Below are positions 10,274 through 18,512 of a stretch of DNA of 21,789 nt, piece by piece; position 1 is the stretch's first letter, and the number at the start of each line of letters is the position of its first letter. Source of the DNA: Chromera velia (Eukaryota; Sar; Chromeraceae); contig JAHBMJ010002183.1 of the NCBI GenBank assembly GCA_018398765.1, positions 1-21,789 of the forward strand, read 5' to 3'. The translations under genes were made by a program, and so were the position numbers. Below the pieces are notes generated by a model, which worked only from the letters and a program-made list of their open reading frames with translations, was not told the DNA's origin and ran no database searches.

Positions 10274-10567
10274 TGTAATCAGCCACTTATAGAGAGGCGG
10301 CGGCGGTCGTGCAGTAGTCGGCCCGACTCGGCCGGTTCCAAGCCGTGGCGTTGCTTATCGGGGCAGCGCGGCTGGAGGCATTACGGAGAGCATGCATGCA
10401 TTGATCCATGTTATGAAGTTGATTTGCGCAATACTTCGAGTGATTCGATAAAGCAACTCTCAATAGATGAGAGCAGAAGCCGGACAGAAGTCGTGCAGTA
10501 TTATTCCTGTATAGAGAACCATAAGATTAACTGGACTGTCCTTGACTGGACTCTCTAGTTCATTACA
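10274..10567 (+). repeat. 3' LTR of the copia element
   Basis: Same length as the left LTR and colinear with it. The polyadenylation word reads GATAAA at 10447-10452 where the left LTR has AATAAA. Confidence 0.95.
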
Positions 10568-11077
10568 AAACAACTTTTAAAGATAAGGTTTAATAGGTTT
10601 GTGGTGTGTATGTTAGAAATTGTTGGACGTGAGTGAGGTAAAAGAGTTATAGTATGTTGATATGTCGGGGAGTGATTGCAGACTCTGCAGGCATGTGACA
10701 ATGTGCAGTGTAATGCATAAACAAGCTAACTTTTACTTCTAATGGAATACGCCGAATCTGCACACTGATGTAAGGAGGGAGCACACAGCGGGCAACCCCC
10801 ATGAAAGGTAAGAATGAATGTCCACAAACAGATCTGCCGATTTAACACCCACAAAAGGTAGTTCAACCAAACAAATGTTGAGCACTATGACCGTGCAAGA
10901 GGTAAATGCTTAGCTTTTGAAAGCCTGGTCGATCTATGGCCTCTAGCCAGAGAGCCTTGCAGCCCTTGCCCACGACCGGCCATCATAGCGTTCTTGTTTT
11001 TTCTGGGTGAGGCCCGGCACTGGCCAGTGGCACTGGGTCTTAGTCCACCCAGGAGCCCTACCTCCAAATTCTTATGC
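10568..11077. other. Spacer between the two retroelements, no gene seen
   Basis: About 510 bp of mixed composition. It contains CATGAAAGGTA at about 10801, an 11-base word also present near the start of both PLE terminal repeats, and a local inverted repeat CACTGGCCAGTG at about 11009. No tRNA, rRNA or protein match was recognised. Confidence 0.5.
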
Positions 11078-11125
11078 CAAAAGATCTTTTAATTCTTCCT
11101 GCAGGAAGAATTAAAAGATCTTTTG
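11078..11125. repeat. Perfect 48-bp palindrome at the PLE left edge
   Basis: The two 24-bp arms are exact reverse complements meeting at CTGCAG, with AGATCT in each arm and no spacer. The right arm ends at the first base shared by the two PLE terminal repeats. The sequence could form a cruciform. It may derive from fold-back priming or an inverted fragment at the 5' end of the PLE. Confidence 0.9.
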
Positions 11126-11626
11126 ATGTGATGTATACCCTCATGAAAGGTAGTCTATGTAGAAGTACTGACAAACAGGCTTCTACTTAGCTCCAGCCTC
11201 TACAATTGTAGAAATAAATGATTTCGTTTTATTTGAATGTTCTGTATTTAGCACAAACACGCAAACAGGCCCGCCCATGGCCCATTCATGCCCCTTAGCA
11301 CTGTGCATAGATATAGAACCCGGCCGCGCACCGCACGTTGTACCGAAAAAAAGTGGCTTCCGAAAAAAAAGGTGGCTACCGTCTACGCTCAACAACGATT
11401 GTTGTTTCTGGAAAGAAGCTTGAACTGCCTCTGTTTCTTGCTAGTCTAGCATCAATAAGCAGAAGAGCATTAAAGTGATTTCAGCCAAAGACTTCAGTCT
11501 TAAGCTTAGAACTCTGTATAGCGTTGTCCCTGACGAGGCTTGATAAGCCCGAAACCGGTTGAACCTGAGCGTTTTTGGATTTTCTGTTCACAACAAGGAG
11601 GAGGTGTTCTTCAAATCAATTATTAG
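11125..11626 (+). repeat. PLE left terminal direct repeat
   Basis: Colinear with 18011-18512 at a constant offset of 6886 bases and no indel. By hand count 36 positions differ, all transitions. A few more bases match weakly beyond each end. It contains the hammerhead motif about 60-100 bp from its right end. Confidence 0.93.
11526..11564 (+). ncRNA. Hammerhead ribozyme motif, left PLE repeat
   Basis: Core CTGACGA (11530-11536) is followed by a stem II hairpin GGCTT/AAGCC with a 3-base loop and one extra C, then GAAA (11551-11554). Stem III is the minimal self-complementary ACC/GGT with no loop, followed by T at 11560, so cleavage would fall between 11560 and 11561. Stem I pairs 11526-11529 with 11561-11564 but has a C:A mismatch at the second pair. 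This is the type-I, tiny-stem-III form described for PLEs, which can act as dimers. The core is intact; stem I is weakened. Confidence 0.75.
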
Positions 11627-11685
11627 TTAATAAGTTAACCGACCCTCCACCTTGTTTCTCCTTCTTTCCAGTCCTCGCGTTCAGA

Positions 11686-12894
11686 ATGAGCGACGAAGAG
11701 AGTAACTCTTATCTGCATAAATATTTTATCCCCCTGTCGAACTCTACTCCAAAAGAGATCGTGCACACAGGGCGGACTTTCCATCGTTTCGATAAGTGTA
11801 TCCAAATAGGACAGACTCGTTTTTTCCTCTTGGATGGGATCAATGAGGAGAAGAGGCGGGAGCTGGGCCTGGGGAAGCAGCCATATTTCCTCACCTCCAT
11901 TATTCAGCAACTGGCAAAGGCCGGTACTCTCCCTCCCCATCTAATCCTCGAGAATGTCCTTGACTGGAAGAACAGAAAATTCTCTCTCGAGACCGAAGAT
12001 GTGGATGGCGACTTGATCACCATCATCGATAAGACAAACCTTAAGCTGATCAAGCGCTTCCCCGTCCATGCAGACCAGCTCCTGGCTAAAGTCAGAGCCT
12101 ACCCCCAAAAGTACGGCCTCATTCCTTCTCCCGAGGCCTCAGATCTGCACCCATCACCCGTCTCCATCTCCGATCCTGCCCCTGCGCCCATTCAGGCAGC
12201 TCCTCCCGGCAATAGAGCAGATGCATACGCCAACGGGCCCGATGTGAACGGGCATATTGCAGCAGCCGCAGCAGCAGTCGACGTTGCCCCCATGGGGGGA
12301 CTCGCAGAACCCAGCGATATGAACAGGAACGGACTTCGAAGTGCCGAGCCCCGTACGTCAAGGGGAAGCGTGAGCAGCAACTTGCGGGATGTGGACATCG
12401 TAGCCCATATCGAGCAAAGTAACAACGGGCAAGGGGGTTATGATTTGTGGTTCGACGACGAGGATGATTCAGAGAGGCAAGTTGGGGAAGAGAACAGACT
12501 TCGCCCGCAGGTACCCAATCAGGAGCAGGAGCAGGGGCAAGGACAAGTGCAGGGGTAGGGAGACGAGCGAAGGGAGCAGAGAGGTGAGCAGAGACAGCAA
12601 GAAGCTGTAATGCAACCCGGAGCCCAGCCACCCGAAGCCTAGCCACCCGAAGCCCAGCCACCCACAGCAAATCGTACAGGTCTGAATTCAGCCTACGATA
12701 GTGATGATATCTGGTTGATGAACCTGGAAAGGCTGCTCCTTGACCCTAGATTCTGGCATCCCAGCCTTTGTAAGGCCCAGGAAGCTATCATAAAAAGCAC
12801 CGGCTCCATGAAATACATGCTTAAGTCCTTCCTCGACTTGATCTAAACGGCCATACAGGAGAAATTCAGCCAAGTGCAGAAGGAGGTCAACAAG
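11686..12894 (+). pseudogene. PLE ORF1 (unknown function)
   Basis: Starts at ATG 11686 (MSDEESNSYLHKYF), 60 bp after the terminal repeat, and is open for 290 codons to TAG 12556. The N-terminal 150 residues look globular (FHRFDKC, FFLLDGI, LILENVLDW); after that it is Pro/Ala-rich, then acidic and Gln/Gly-rich. I do not recognise a domain. The frame resumes after the stop and carries on to 12894 with TAG 12640 and TAA 12844. The TAG at 12640 sits in the repeat AQPPE-A-stop-PPE-AQPPT, exactly at the Gln position, so it is a CAG-to-TAG change. The frame then meets a possible donor AAG|GTCTGT at phase 0, compatible with an exon at 14001. Confidence 0.65.
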
Positions 12895-14000
12895 GTCTGT
12901 CACACAGTATCCACCTCTCGTTTTTTGCTCTCCATCTGCCCTCTCCTCTCCGTGTTGTCTCGCTGACAGAGTGAATGCTGAGCGACACTCAAGTTACCGA
13001 CACAGAGAGAGAAAGGTTCAAAAAAAGAAGAAATGAGAATGGGATGTTCAGAAAAAGAAGAAATGAGAGAGAAAGATTCAGGAAAAAGAGAGAAAGGATA
13101 GAATGAGAGGCAACGGCCGGTAAGTGATGACGACACATAAGAAGAAATGAAAGAAAAAAACGATAGAACGAGAGGCAACGGCTGGTAATTGATGACGACA
13201 CATAAGAAGAAACGACAATGATGATATATAGGGAAAGGAAAAGGCTGAACGTCGTAAAGCCATTCAGTGATCTTTTTCTGAGAGACTTCTCTTCTCAAGA
13301 TACAGAGTGAGATCCTGAGTGACACTCCCCTCTCAGAAGAAAATGAGCAGAGAAAGTGAACCTGGTAAGACACATCGACACACCCCTGTATAAGCGCCCT
13401 CCTTTCTCTTTCTTTCTTTCTCTCACTTCTCGAGAAAGGGAGTGAGATCCTGAGTGACACTCCCTTCTCAGATTGAAGAAAAAGAACCGAGAAAACATAC
13501 TCAGCTGGCAATTTTTTTTTTTTTCTCTCGTTTGTAAAGATACAGGGTGAGATCCAGGGTAACACTCCCCTCTCAGAAGGAAAAAAACAAAGAAAACGGA
13601 AACTAGAGTTTTTACCCTCCCTAACTGATATGACGTGCGAATTCCTAAGAAACGCTCGGCTGTCAGAAAAAGGGATAGAAAACAACAGTCTCACTCCACA
13701 AGGAAACAAAAAGAAAAAGAATGTAAAGAAAGAATTGAAGTCAAAGACGAAAAGAAAGCAAAAAAGAGTAAAAGAAAAATGAAACGGAATAGAAACGTAG
13801 GATAACTACTTCTCTTTTCGCCTTCTTTTCCCCTCTTCTCTCCCTGCTTTCTCAAATGGCCCTCACAGGACTAATGCGTGTTGGGAGCCGATTGAGCAAG
13901 GTATGGAAGAAAGAAAATGAAAGGAAATGAGAGGAGCACGCACGAAGGTACTGACAGAACCTGTTTTCTGCTTTTCCTTCCTTTCCCTCTTCACTTGCAG
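12895..14000 (+). other. Probable PLE intron, GA-rich, with repeated exon-junction copies
   Basis: From a weak donor (GTCTGT) to a strong acceptor (CTCTTCACTTGCAG). Both sides are phase 0, joining ORF1 to ORF2. The span is purine-rich and has no long plus-strand frame. It contains four clear copies and one degenerate copy of the sequence that begins the downstream exon. The long minus-strand frame over 12900-13709 is a product of the pyrimidine-rich complement. Confidence 0.5.
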
Positions 14001-14028
14001 AGTGAGTTCCTGAGTGATACTCTACAAG
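12970..14028 (+). repeat. Dispersed repeats of an acceptor-plus-exon-start motif
   Basis: Copies of a roughly 31-bp motif start at 12970, 13306, 13441, 13546, about 13635 (degenerate) and 14001. The core is AGTGAGATCCTGAGTGACAC followed by TCCCCTCTCAG. Most are preceded by pyrimidines ending in CAG, like a 3' splice site. In the exon frame they read SEILSDTPLS or, at 14001, SEFLSDTLQ. Spacing is irregular (336, 135, 105, about 90, about 366). Confidence 0.75.
13015..13225 (+). repeat. GA-rich tandem repeats inside the PLE intron
   Basis: Two copies of a 65-bp unit start at 13097 and 13162, sharing GAGAGGCAACGG and GATGACGACACATAAGAAG. The first has a strong donor-like GGTAAGTGA, the second GGTAATTGA. 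Before them, a unit of about 30 bp (TTCAGAAAAAGAAGAAATGA) recurs from 13017 to 13090. Confidence 0.75.
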
Positions 14029-15360
14029 TAAGAAGGGACGTGCAGCCACTGATTATAACTCGCACTCCTCTGTCGGTTTATCTGCAGGCTCGCATTAAGG
14101 CGAGATCTGGGGAGGTCGTGGCCTTCTGCAGAGATGCGCTCGAGATCCTTGAAGTAGCAGACAAGAACGCTTGCGTGTTTCAGGATCTGCCTGGTTTCAA
14201 AGCCGCCCACATCGATGCAGTCGTACCCGCAATCCTTCTCCGCCAATTCAGAGCGCAGAGCGAGAGGGTAAGACAGAAGGCGATGGAAATACGTAACGCT
14301 CAGACGGAGGCAGAGAGGTACGGAAACGAACTCAACTTTCTCGAGAAAGAGATTGAGAAGCGTATGCCTGGAGGGCTTATGTCCCTCATGCAAGTGCTCA
14401 AACACACGGTCTCCCACACCGTGAAGCAGGAAGTTGACTTGCGTCTGAAAGGAAAGGGTGATGGAACCCTCTCTTCGACCTCTGCCCCCCACCCCCTCCC
14501 CAAAGAGAAAAGTCAACACAAAAAATCAGCCCCCCCAGGTGATGCAGAGAAAAGAGGGGGAAACACTCAGAAAAAGAAGAAAGGGAACAGACAGAAGAAA
14601 GACCAAACCCAGACTGTCACAGAAAACTACAAGAGTGGGCAGAAAAGAAATGCTCCCACCGACTCCTCAGCGGCTCTGCAGGAGAGAGACGGCAATGCAG
14701 AAGGGAAGCAGACGGAAGACAAAACAGAGCAGCAGCAGAAAAAACTCCGCTCAGACGGGGAAGCAGGTAGGGGAGACGGAAATTTCAGCTATATGCAGCA
14801 CTCCTCTAATGCTCGAGTGCAGCAAACCCACGCTGGCCAAGGCCAAAACCCGCACCCCTAAGGTCCCGAGGCCCAAAGGTATCGCTTTCAGGGTCTAGAG
14901 GTCCAAGAGTATCACCTCTAAGGTCCTGAGGTCCAAGGGTATCGCCCCCAGGGTTTTGAGGTCCAAAGGTATCGCTTTCAGGGTCCTGAGGTCCAGGGGT
15001 ATTGCCCCCAGGGTCCTGAGGTCCAAGAGCATCGCCCCCAGGGTCCTGAGGTCCAAGAGTATCGCCTCCAGGGACCTGAGGTCCAAGGGTATCGCCTCGA
15101 AGGTCCTGAAATCCTAGGGTATCACCCCCAGGGTCCTGAGGCCCAAGGGTATCACCCCTCGTACATAGAACAGGGTGGTCAGTCGGGTTTGCACCAGCAA
15201 TACTTCCATCAGAACGGTTCTCCGCCTGCAAGGCTCCACCAACAGAACCAACAAAGCAGAGGTGGATGGGGGGGATGAGGCGGGCCTAGGAGGAGAGGAG
15301 GTAGTTGGGGAGCCTTTTATGGTTCCTTTCGAGGGTCCGTTTGAGGGTTACTCAGAGGAG
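14001..15360 (+). pseudogene. PLE ORF2: coiled-coil, basic region, decapeptide repeats, RGG-like tail
   Basis: In-frame from the acceptor at 14000 (SEFLSDTLQVRRDV). A helical, coiled-coil-like stretch (about 14250-14370, RQKAMEIRNAQTEAERYGNE) is followed by a Lys/Gln-rich basic region (14500-14760), ten decapeptides of GPEVQGYRPQ type, and a Gly/Arg-rich tail (GGPRRRGGSWG). Such composition suits nucleic-acid binding, as in PLE ORF1-like proteins, but that is inference. Stops TAA 14859 and TAA 14919 fall at Gln positions of the decapeptide. TGA 15276 and 15342 sit in the Arg/Gly tail, where CGA is the likely source. A donor GTAGGG at 15361 (or GTAGTT at 15301) is phase 1, matching the RT exon. 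Confidence 0.6.
14862..15161 (+). repeat. Ten 30-bp tandem repeats coding for a decapeptide
   Basis: Ten exact-length units start every 30 bases from 14862. The plus-strand consensus is GPEVQGYRPQ, for example GPEVQEYRLQ, GPEAQRYRFQ and GPEVQGYCPQ. There is no indel. Most differences are transitions. The complement is open too (GGDTLGPQDP) but lies in no wider coding context. Confidence 0.9.
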
Positions 15361-15742
15361 GTAGGGGAGGAAGGGGTTGAACTCCCTTCGTCTCTAAGGA
15401 TCGAAAGAAAGACCCATGACAGGATTCACGTGCGACCTTTCTACCCACTCTTCCGCCTTTATTTCCCCTCTCCCCTCTACTCTCAGAAACTGTCCATCTT
15501 GTATCCAATGCTCTCTGCCCTGCTGCTAAATTTATTCCCCATGAGTTTCTGTACACGGTCTTTCTATGTGAATGCCCTCCATCTAGAAGAGAATGTTTCA
15601 AATGATGCTGTTGTAGCCCTCGCCTCCTCTTGTCAGGCTCTCTCCTCTTCCTCTTCTTCTTCCTCCCCTTCTATTTCCTCCCTGTCAAAAACGGCTTGTT
15701 TGTTGTCTTCTTCCCATCCATATTCATGAATCTCTTCCACAG
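15361..15742 (+). other. Probable PLE intron before the RT exon
   Basis: Donor GAG|GTAGGG and acceptor CTTCCACAG|AC with a long TC-rich tract (15640-15700). Splicing joins phase 1 to phase 1 and gives Asp then WKGINHADLQHE. An alternative donor at 15301 gives the same phase. Confidence 0.5.
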
Positions 15743-17892
15743 ACTGGAAAGGGATCAACCACGCTGATCTTCAGCATGAATGTGTCATGAGACTTATGAG
15801 AGTGGAAACGGAAAAGGAGAATTTCAAAGAAAAGATTGTGAAGAGCTTTATGAACGAGACCTGGCTGAGACTCCCTGTTCCGACTGCAGAGGCAAACCTT
15901 CTGCCATTGTGTTGGCATGTGATTGGTATCGAACCCAGCGAGCTTTCCTCTACAGAGAAAGAGCTCCTCACACGGGGGGCAAAGTTTCTAGTAGATGCTC
16001 CAATGCCTCTACATAAATTACAATCGGAACTCGAAAGTAGTCTGAACGAGCTGGCTCACACAGTAGACTAGAAGAATTTCTTTGAGAAGCAAGGAAGAAC
16101 AAATGAAGGCCTGCCGCGTCTTTTCTCCTCTTCGGGTTGATGGATGGACAAGAAAAACATTGACCAGTCTGCGCTGTCACGATTGTCAGTCAAACCTCTG
16201 ATCGATGCAATGCATGAGATGGGTCCCTCTCTCTTTCCGCCTGCCAAATCTAACCTTTCTTCTCACGCGATGAATGCAATAGAAACGCTCGGCATGAGGA
16301 TAAGGGTGGGAATGACGGATAAGGGAATGGGAGTGGGTGCAATCAGCCCAGTCTGGTATGACAAGAAAGCCTTGAGGAAACTTGGGGATCCTGAGGCATA
16401 CGAGACGATCTCATGTAATCCTATAGAGGAAGAGAAGAAGCTTGTGCGCGAACTGGCCGACTGCCTTGAATTCTTTGATTTGTCTTTCTCTCTATATGTA
16501 AGGAAGGAAACGGCAGCGCGGATCGAGCACGCCACGCTCCTTGAATTCTTTATGATTATCAAGATATACAAAAACCCGATCGTGGGGCGTCCAATCATCC
16601 CTCTTTGCTCCTCACTCTTCTCTCCTCTACATCGCATTGTGTCCATCGCACTACAGCCTTTTTCTACAGCACACAGCCAGCATATAATCACATCTGCAGA
16701 GGTAGTTAGAAAGTACGAAGGGAAAAGAATTCACGCTTCTTCCTTCCTCACCACTGCCAATGTTTTTTCCCTATACACCTCCCTGGACCAGTCGAAAATC
16801 CTTGAAGTTCTGTTCAAAGTTTTGAACGAGAACAAAGAGTTTTTCTGCAGGAACATGCTCCCATACATAGAGAAGGAACGCCCGCCTTACGAGCCAAAAG
16901 AATGGAGAGAGAATCAATTCTTCGCCATTTGGAGAGCCATGTTTTGGCTTCTACTGTATGTCGTATTTCAATATACTGACAAAGAAGGGAACGTCTCTTT
17001 TTTCAAACAGAAAGGGGGTGTGCCAATGGGTTCTTCGGCAGGTGGGAAGATGGCGAAGCTGGTGTTGGCGCGTATATTCAAAGGTTTTCTGTTCAGTGAC
17101 AGCAAGCCCTCTGCCTTGAATAAATATGACCGTTACATTGATGATGCATTGTTTGAATGGATTAACAGTACAAAAGAAGCTCTGGTTTCTTTTTTTGACA
17201 CCTTCTTCACATACACAGACCCACACACATGTTTGTGCTTTGGCAGTTACTTGATAGTGGCAGCAAAGGACTTATTCCACATACCCATCATCCACCTTGA
17301 TGTAGAGCTGTGGGCAGCACGCTGGGAGCGGGAATTCATTACCTTGGAGGTTCATCCTCATACGAAGGCACTGAATGCACATCAATATCTGGCATAGATA
17401 TCAGCGCACAGAAAGCGAACGAAACTGCCACTGGTGAGAGCAGAATTAATCTGATGTCTGCGTCTCTGTACATATGAAGCAGTTTTCAAGAAGGAGCAGG
17501 TTGAGGTTCTTCTGCGTTTCATGCGGAGGGGATACCCCCTCCCCCTCCTTCTCTAAGAAGCAAGCAGAGTCAAGTTCACAGACAGAGAGAAAGAAAGAAA
17601 GAAAGTCCTCACCTCCATCAACCAATTGAGAGCTGAAGCAGTGCGAGCTGTGCAAAATGCCGATAACCCCTTGAAAGAAGCAATGAGCACGCAGAAAAGA
17701 TCTAATGATCTCTTCTTCAAGGTACAAGAATCTACTCAACTAGATCCTGTTGTTAGTTTCTTTAGACGTCAGCTCCAAAGAAAGACAGCTTGCCGCATTA
17801 TGGTTGCACGACGTAACCTTCCGAACCTGCTCTCTATGTTGAAAAGTGAATGGAAGAAAAAGACCAGAAAGAAACAGGCAGCTGGACATTGA
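15743..17892 (+). pseudogene. Penelope-type reverse transcriptase, C-terminal ORF
   Basis: One frame with five nonsense codons (TAG 16069, TGA 16138, TAG 17395, TGA 17452, TAA 17554) and no frameshift. N-terminal PLE signature TEKELLTRGAKF (near 15955). Motif A reads NVFSLYTSL: the catalytic Asp expected before VFSLYT is Asn (AAT at 16759-16761, one G-to-A step from GAT). Motif B is QKGGVPMGSSAGGKMA (near 17010) and motif C is RYIDDALF (YIDD at 17134-17145). The thumb runs through QYLA-stop-ISAHRK, ELI-stop-CLRLC and FMRRGYPLPLLL, as in PLEs. A further 112 codons are basic and helical (LPNLLSMLKSEWKKK) with no GIY-YIG motif. The enzyme copies element RNA at a target 3' end; this copy should be inactive. 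Confidence 0.8.
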
Positions 17893-18010
17893 CTCAAAAA
17901 TGAAAATTAATAAATGTTTTTGGAAGTAATCAATTGTAAGTGAATATTAATTGGTGTTTCAGCAGCTGCTGCCGCATAATAATCAGCTGGACCTTCATGG
18001 GGGTGGCTTT
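17893..18010 (+). other. PLE 3' untranslated segment
   Basis: Short AT-rich stretch between the last RT-frame stop (TGA 17890-17892) and the right terminal repeat. It has AATAAATG at about 17910 and the palindrome CAGCAGCTGCTG at about 17961. Confidence 0.5.
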
Positions 18011-18512
18011 GATGTGATGTATACCCTCATGAAAGGTAGTCTATGTAGAAGTACTGATAAGCAGGCTTCTACTTAGCTCCAGCTTCTGCAATTGTAGAAA
18101 TAAATGATTTTGTCTTATTTAAATGTTCTGTATTTAGTGCAAACACGCAAACGGGCCCGTCCATGGCCCACCCATACCCCTTAGTACCGCGCATAGATAT
18201 AGAACCTGGCCGCGCACCGCACGTCATACCGAAAAAAAATGGCTTCCAAAAAAAAAGGTGGCTACCGTCCACGCTCAACAACGATTGTTGTTTCTGGAAA
18301 GAAGCTTGAACTGCCTCTATTTCTTGCTAGTTTAGCATCAACAAACAGAAGAGTATTAAAGTGATTTCAGCCAAAGACTTCAGTCTTGAGCTTAGAACTC
18401 TGTATAGCGTTGTTCCTGACAAGGCTTGATAAGCCCGAAACCGGTTGGACCTGAGCGCTTTTGGATTTTCTGTTCACGACAAGGAGGAGGTGTTTTTCAA
18501 ATCAATTATCAG
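18011..18512 (+). repeat. PLE right terminal direct repeat
   Basis: The second copy of the 502-bp repeat. It is preceded by a TTTGATGTG junction resembling that of the left copy. Both copies leave a 70-codon open frame on the minus strand, but the two versions differ at about 12 residues, so it does not look selected. Confidence 0.93.
18412..18450 (+). ncRNA. Hammerhead ribozyme motif, right PLE repeat (core damaged)
   Basis: Same layout as the left copy. Stem I here pairs fully (GTTC with GGAC, one G:U), but the core reads CTGACAA (18416-18422). This changes the essential core G to A, which should abolish cleavage. The predicted cleavage place is after 18446. The two copies together imply an ancestor with both stem I and core intact. 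Confidence 0.72.

Larger units (their letters stand above)
4468..10567 (+). mobile_element. Ty1/copia LTR retrotransposon, complete but with nonsense codons
   Basis: Two 294-bp LTRs starting TGTAAT and ending ATTACA flank a 5.5-kb interior. The four bases AAAC before the left LTR (4464-4467) are repeated after the right LTR (10568-10571), so this is a single insertion. The interior has a primer site directly after the left LTR, a gag with a CCHC knuckle, then protease, integrase, reverse transcriptase and RNase H in that order, and a purine tract before the right LTR. Integrase before RT is diagnostic of Ty1/copia as opposed to Ty3. Everything lies in one frame with five in-frame stops (TGA 5385, TAG 6729, TAG 7551, TGA 8145, TAG 9504) before a terminal TAA at 10248. 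No frameshift was found. The element is probably non-autonomous now. Confidence 0.93.
11125..18512 (+). mobile_element. Penelope-like retroelement with intron-split coding region
   Basis: 502-bp direct repeats at 11125-11626 and 18011-18512 flank a 6.4-kb interior with RT coding sequence. The RT has Penelope-type motifs: TEKELLTRGAKF, SLYTSL, GVPMGSS, RYIDD and RRGYP. PLEs are known for direct terminal repeats (pLTRs), hammerhead ribozymes inside them, and retained introns; all three fit here. No TG...CA LTR ends or primer site are present, which argues against a true LTR element. No GIY-YIG endonuclease motif was found, so it may belong with endonuclease-deficient PLEs. No convincing target duplication was seen. 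Nonsense codons show it is decayed. Confidence 0.82.

Noticed and set aside
11183-11395. 70-codon minus-strand open frame present in both PLE terminal repeats (also 18069-18281)
   Set aside because: The two versions differ at about 12 of 70 residues although the DNA differs by about 7%, so there is no sign of protein-level constraint. It exists because the repeat is duplicated.
12900-13709. 270-codon minus-strand frame rich in Phe/Ser/Leu
   Set aside because: It is the complement of a GA-rich intron-like stretch. Composition alone makes it open, and no domain is recognisable.
14806-15231. 141-codon minus-strand frame with GGDTLGPQDP repeats
   Set aside because: It is the complement of the decapeptide array. 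The plus strand continues the ORF2 frame on both sides, and the stops there are explained by Gln-codon changes. The minus frame has no flanking coding context.
5406-17892. Alternative nuclear genetic code (UAR=Gln) explaining all in-frame stops
   Set aside because: TGA occurs as often as TAG, some stops fit Trp or Arg positions, the cellular gene shows no internal TAA/TAG, and repeat divergence is itself all transitions. Kept as a test within the findings, not as the preferred reading.
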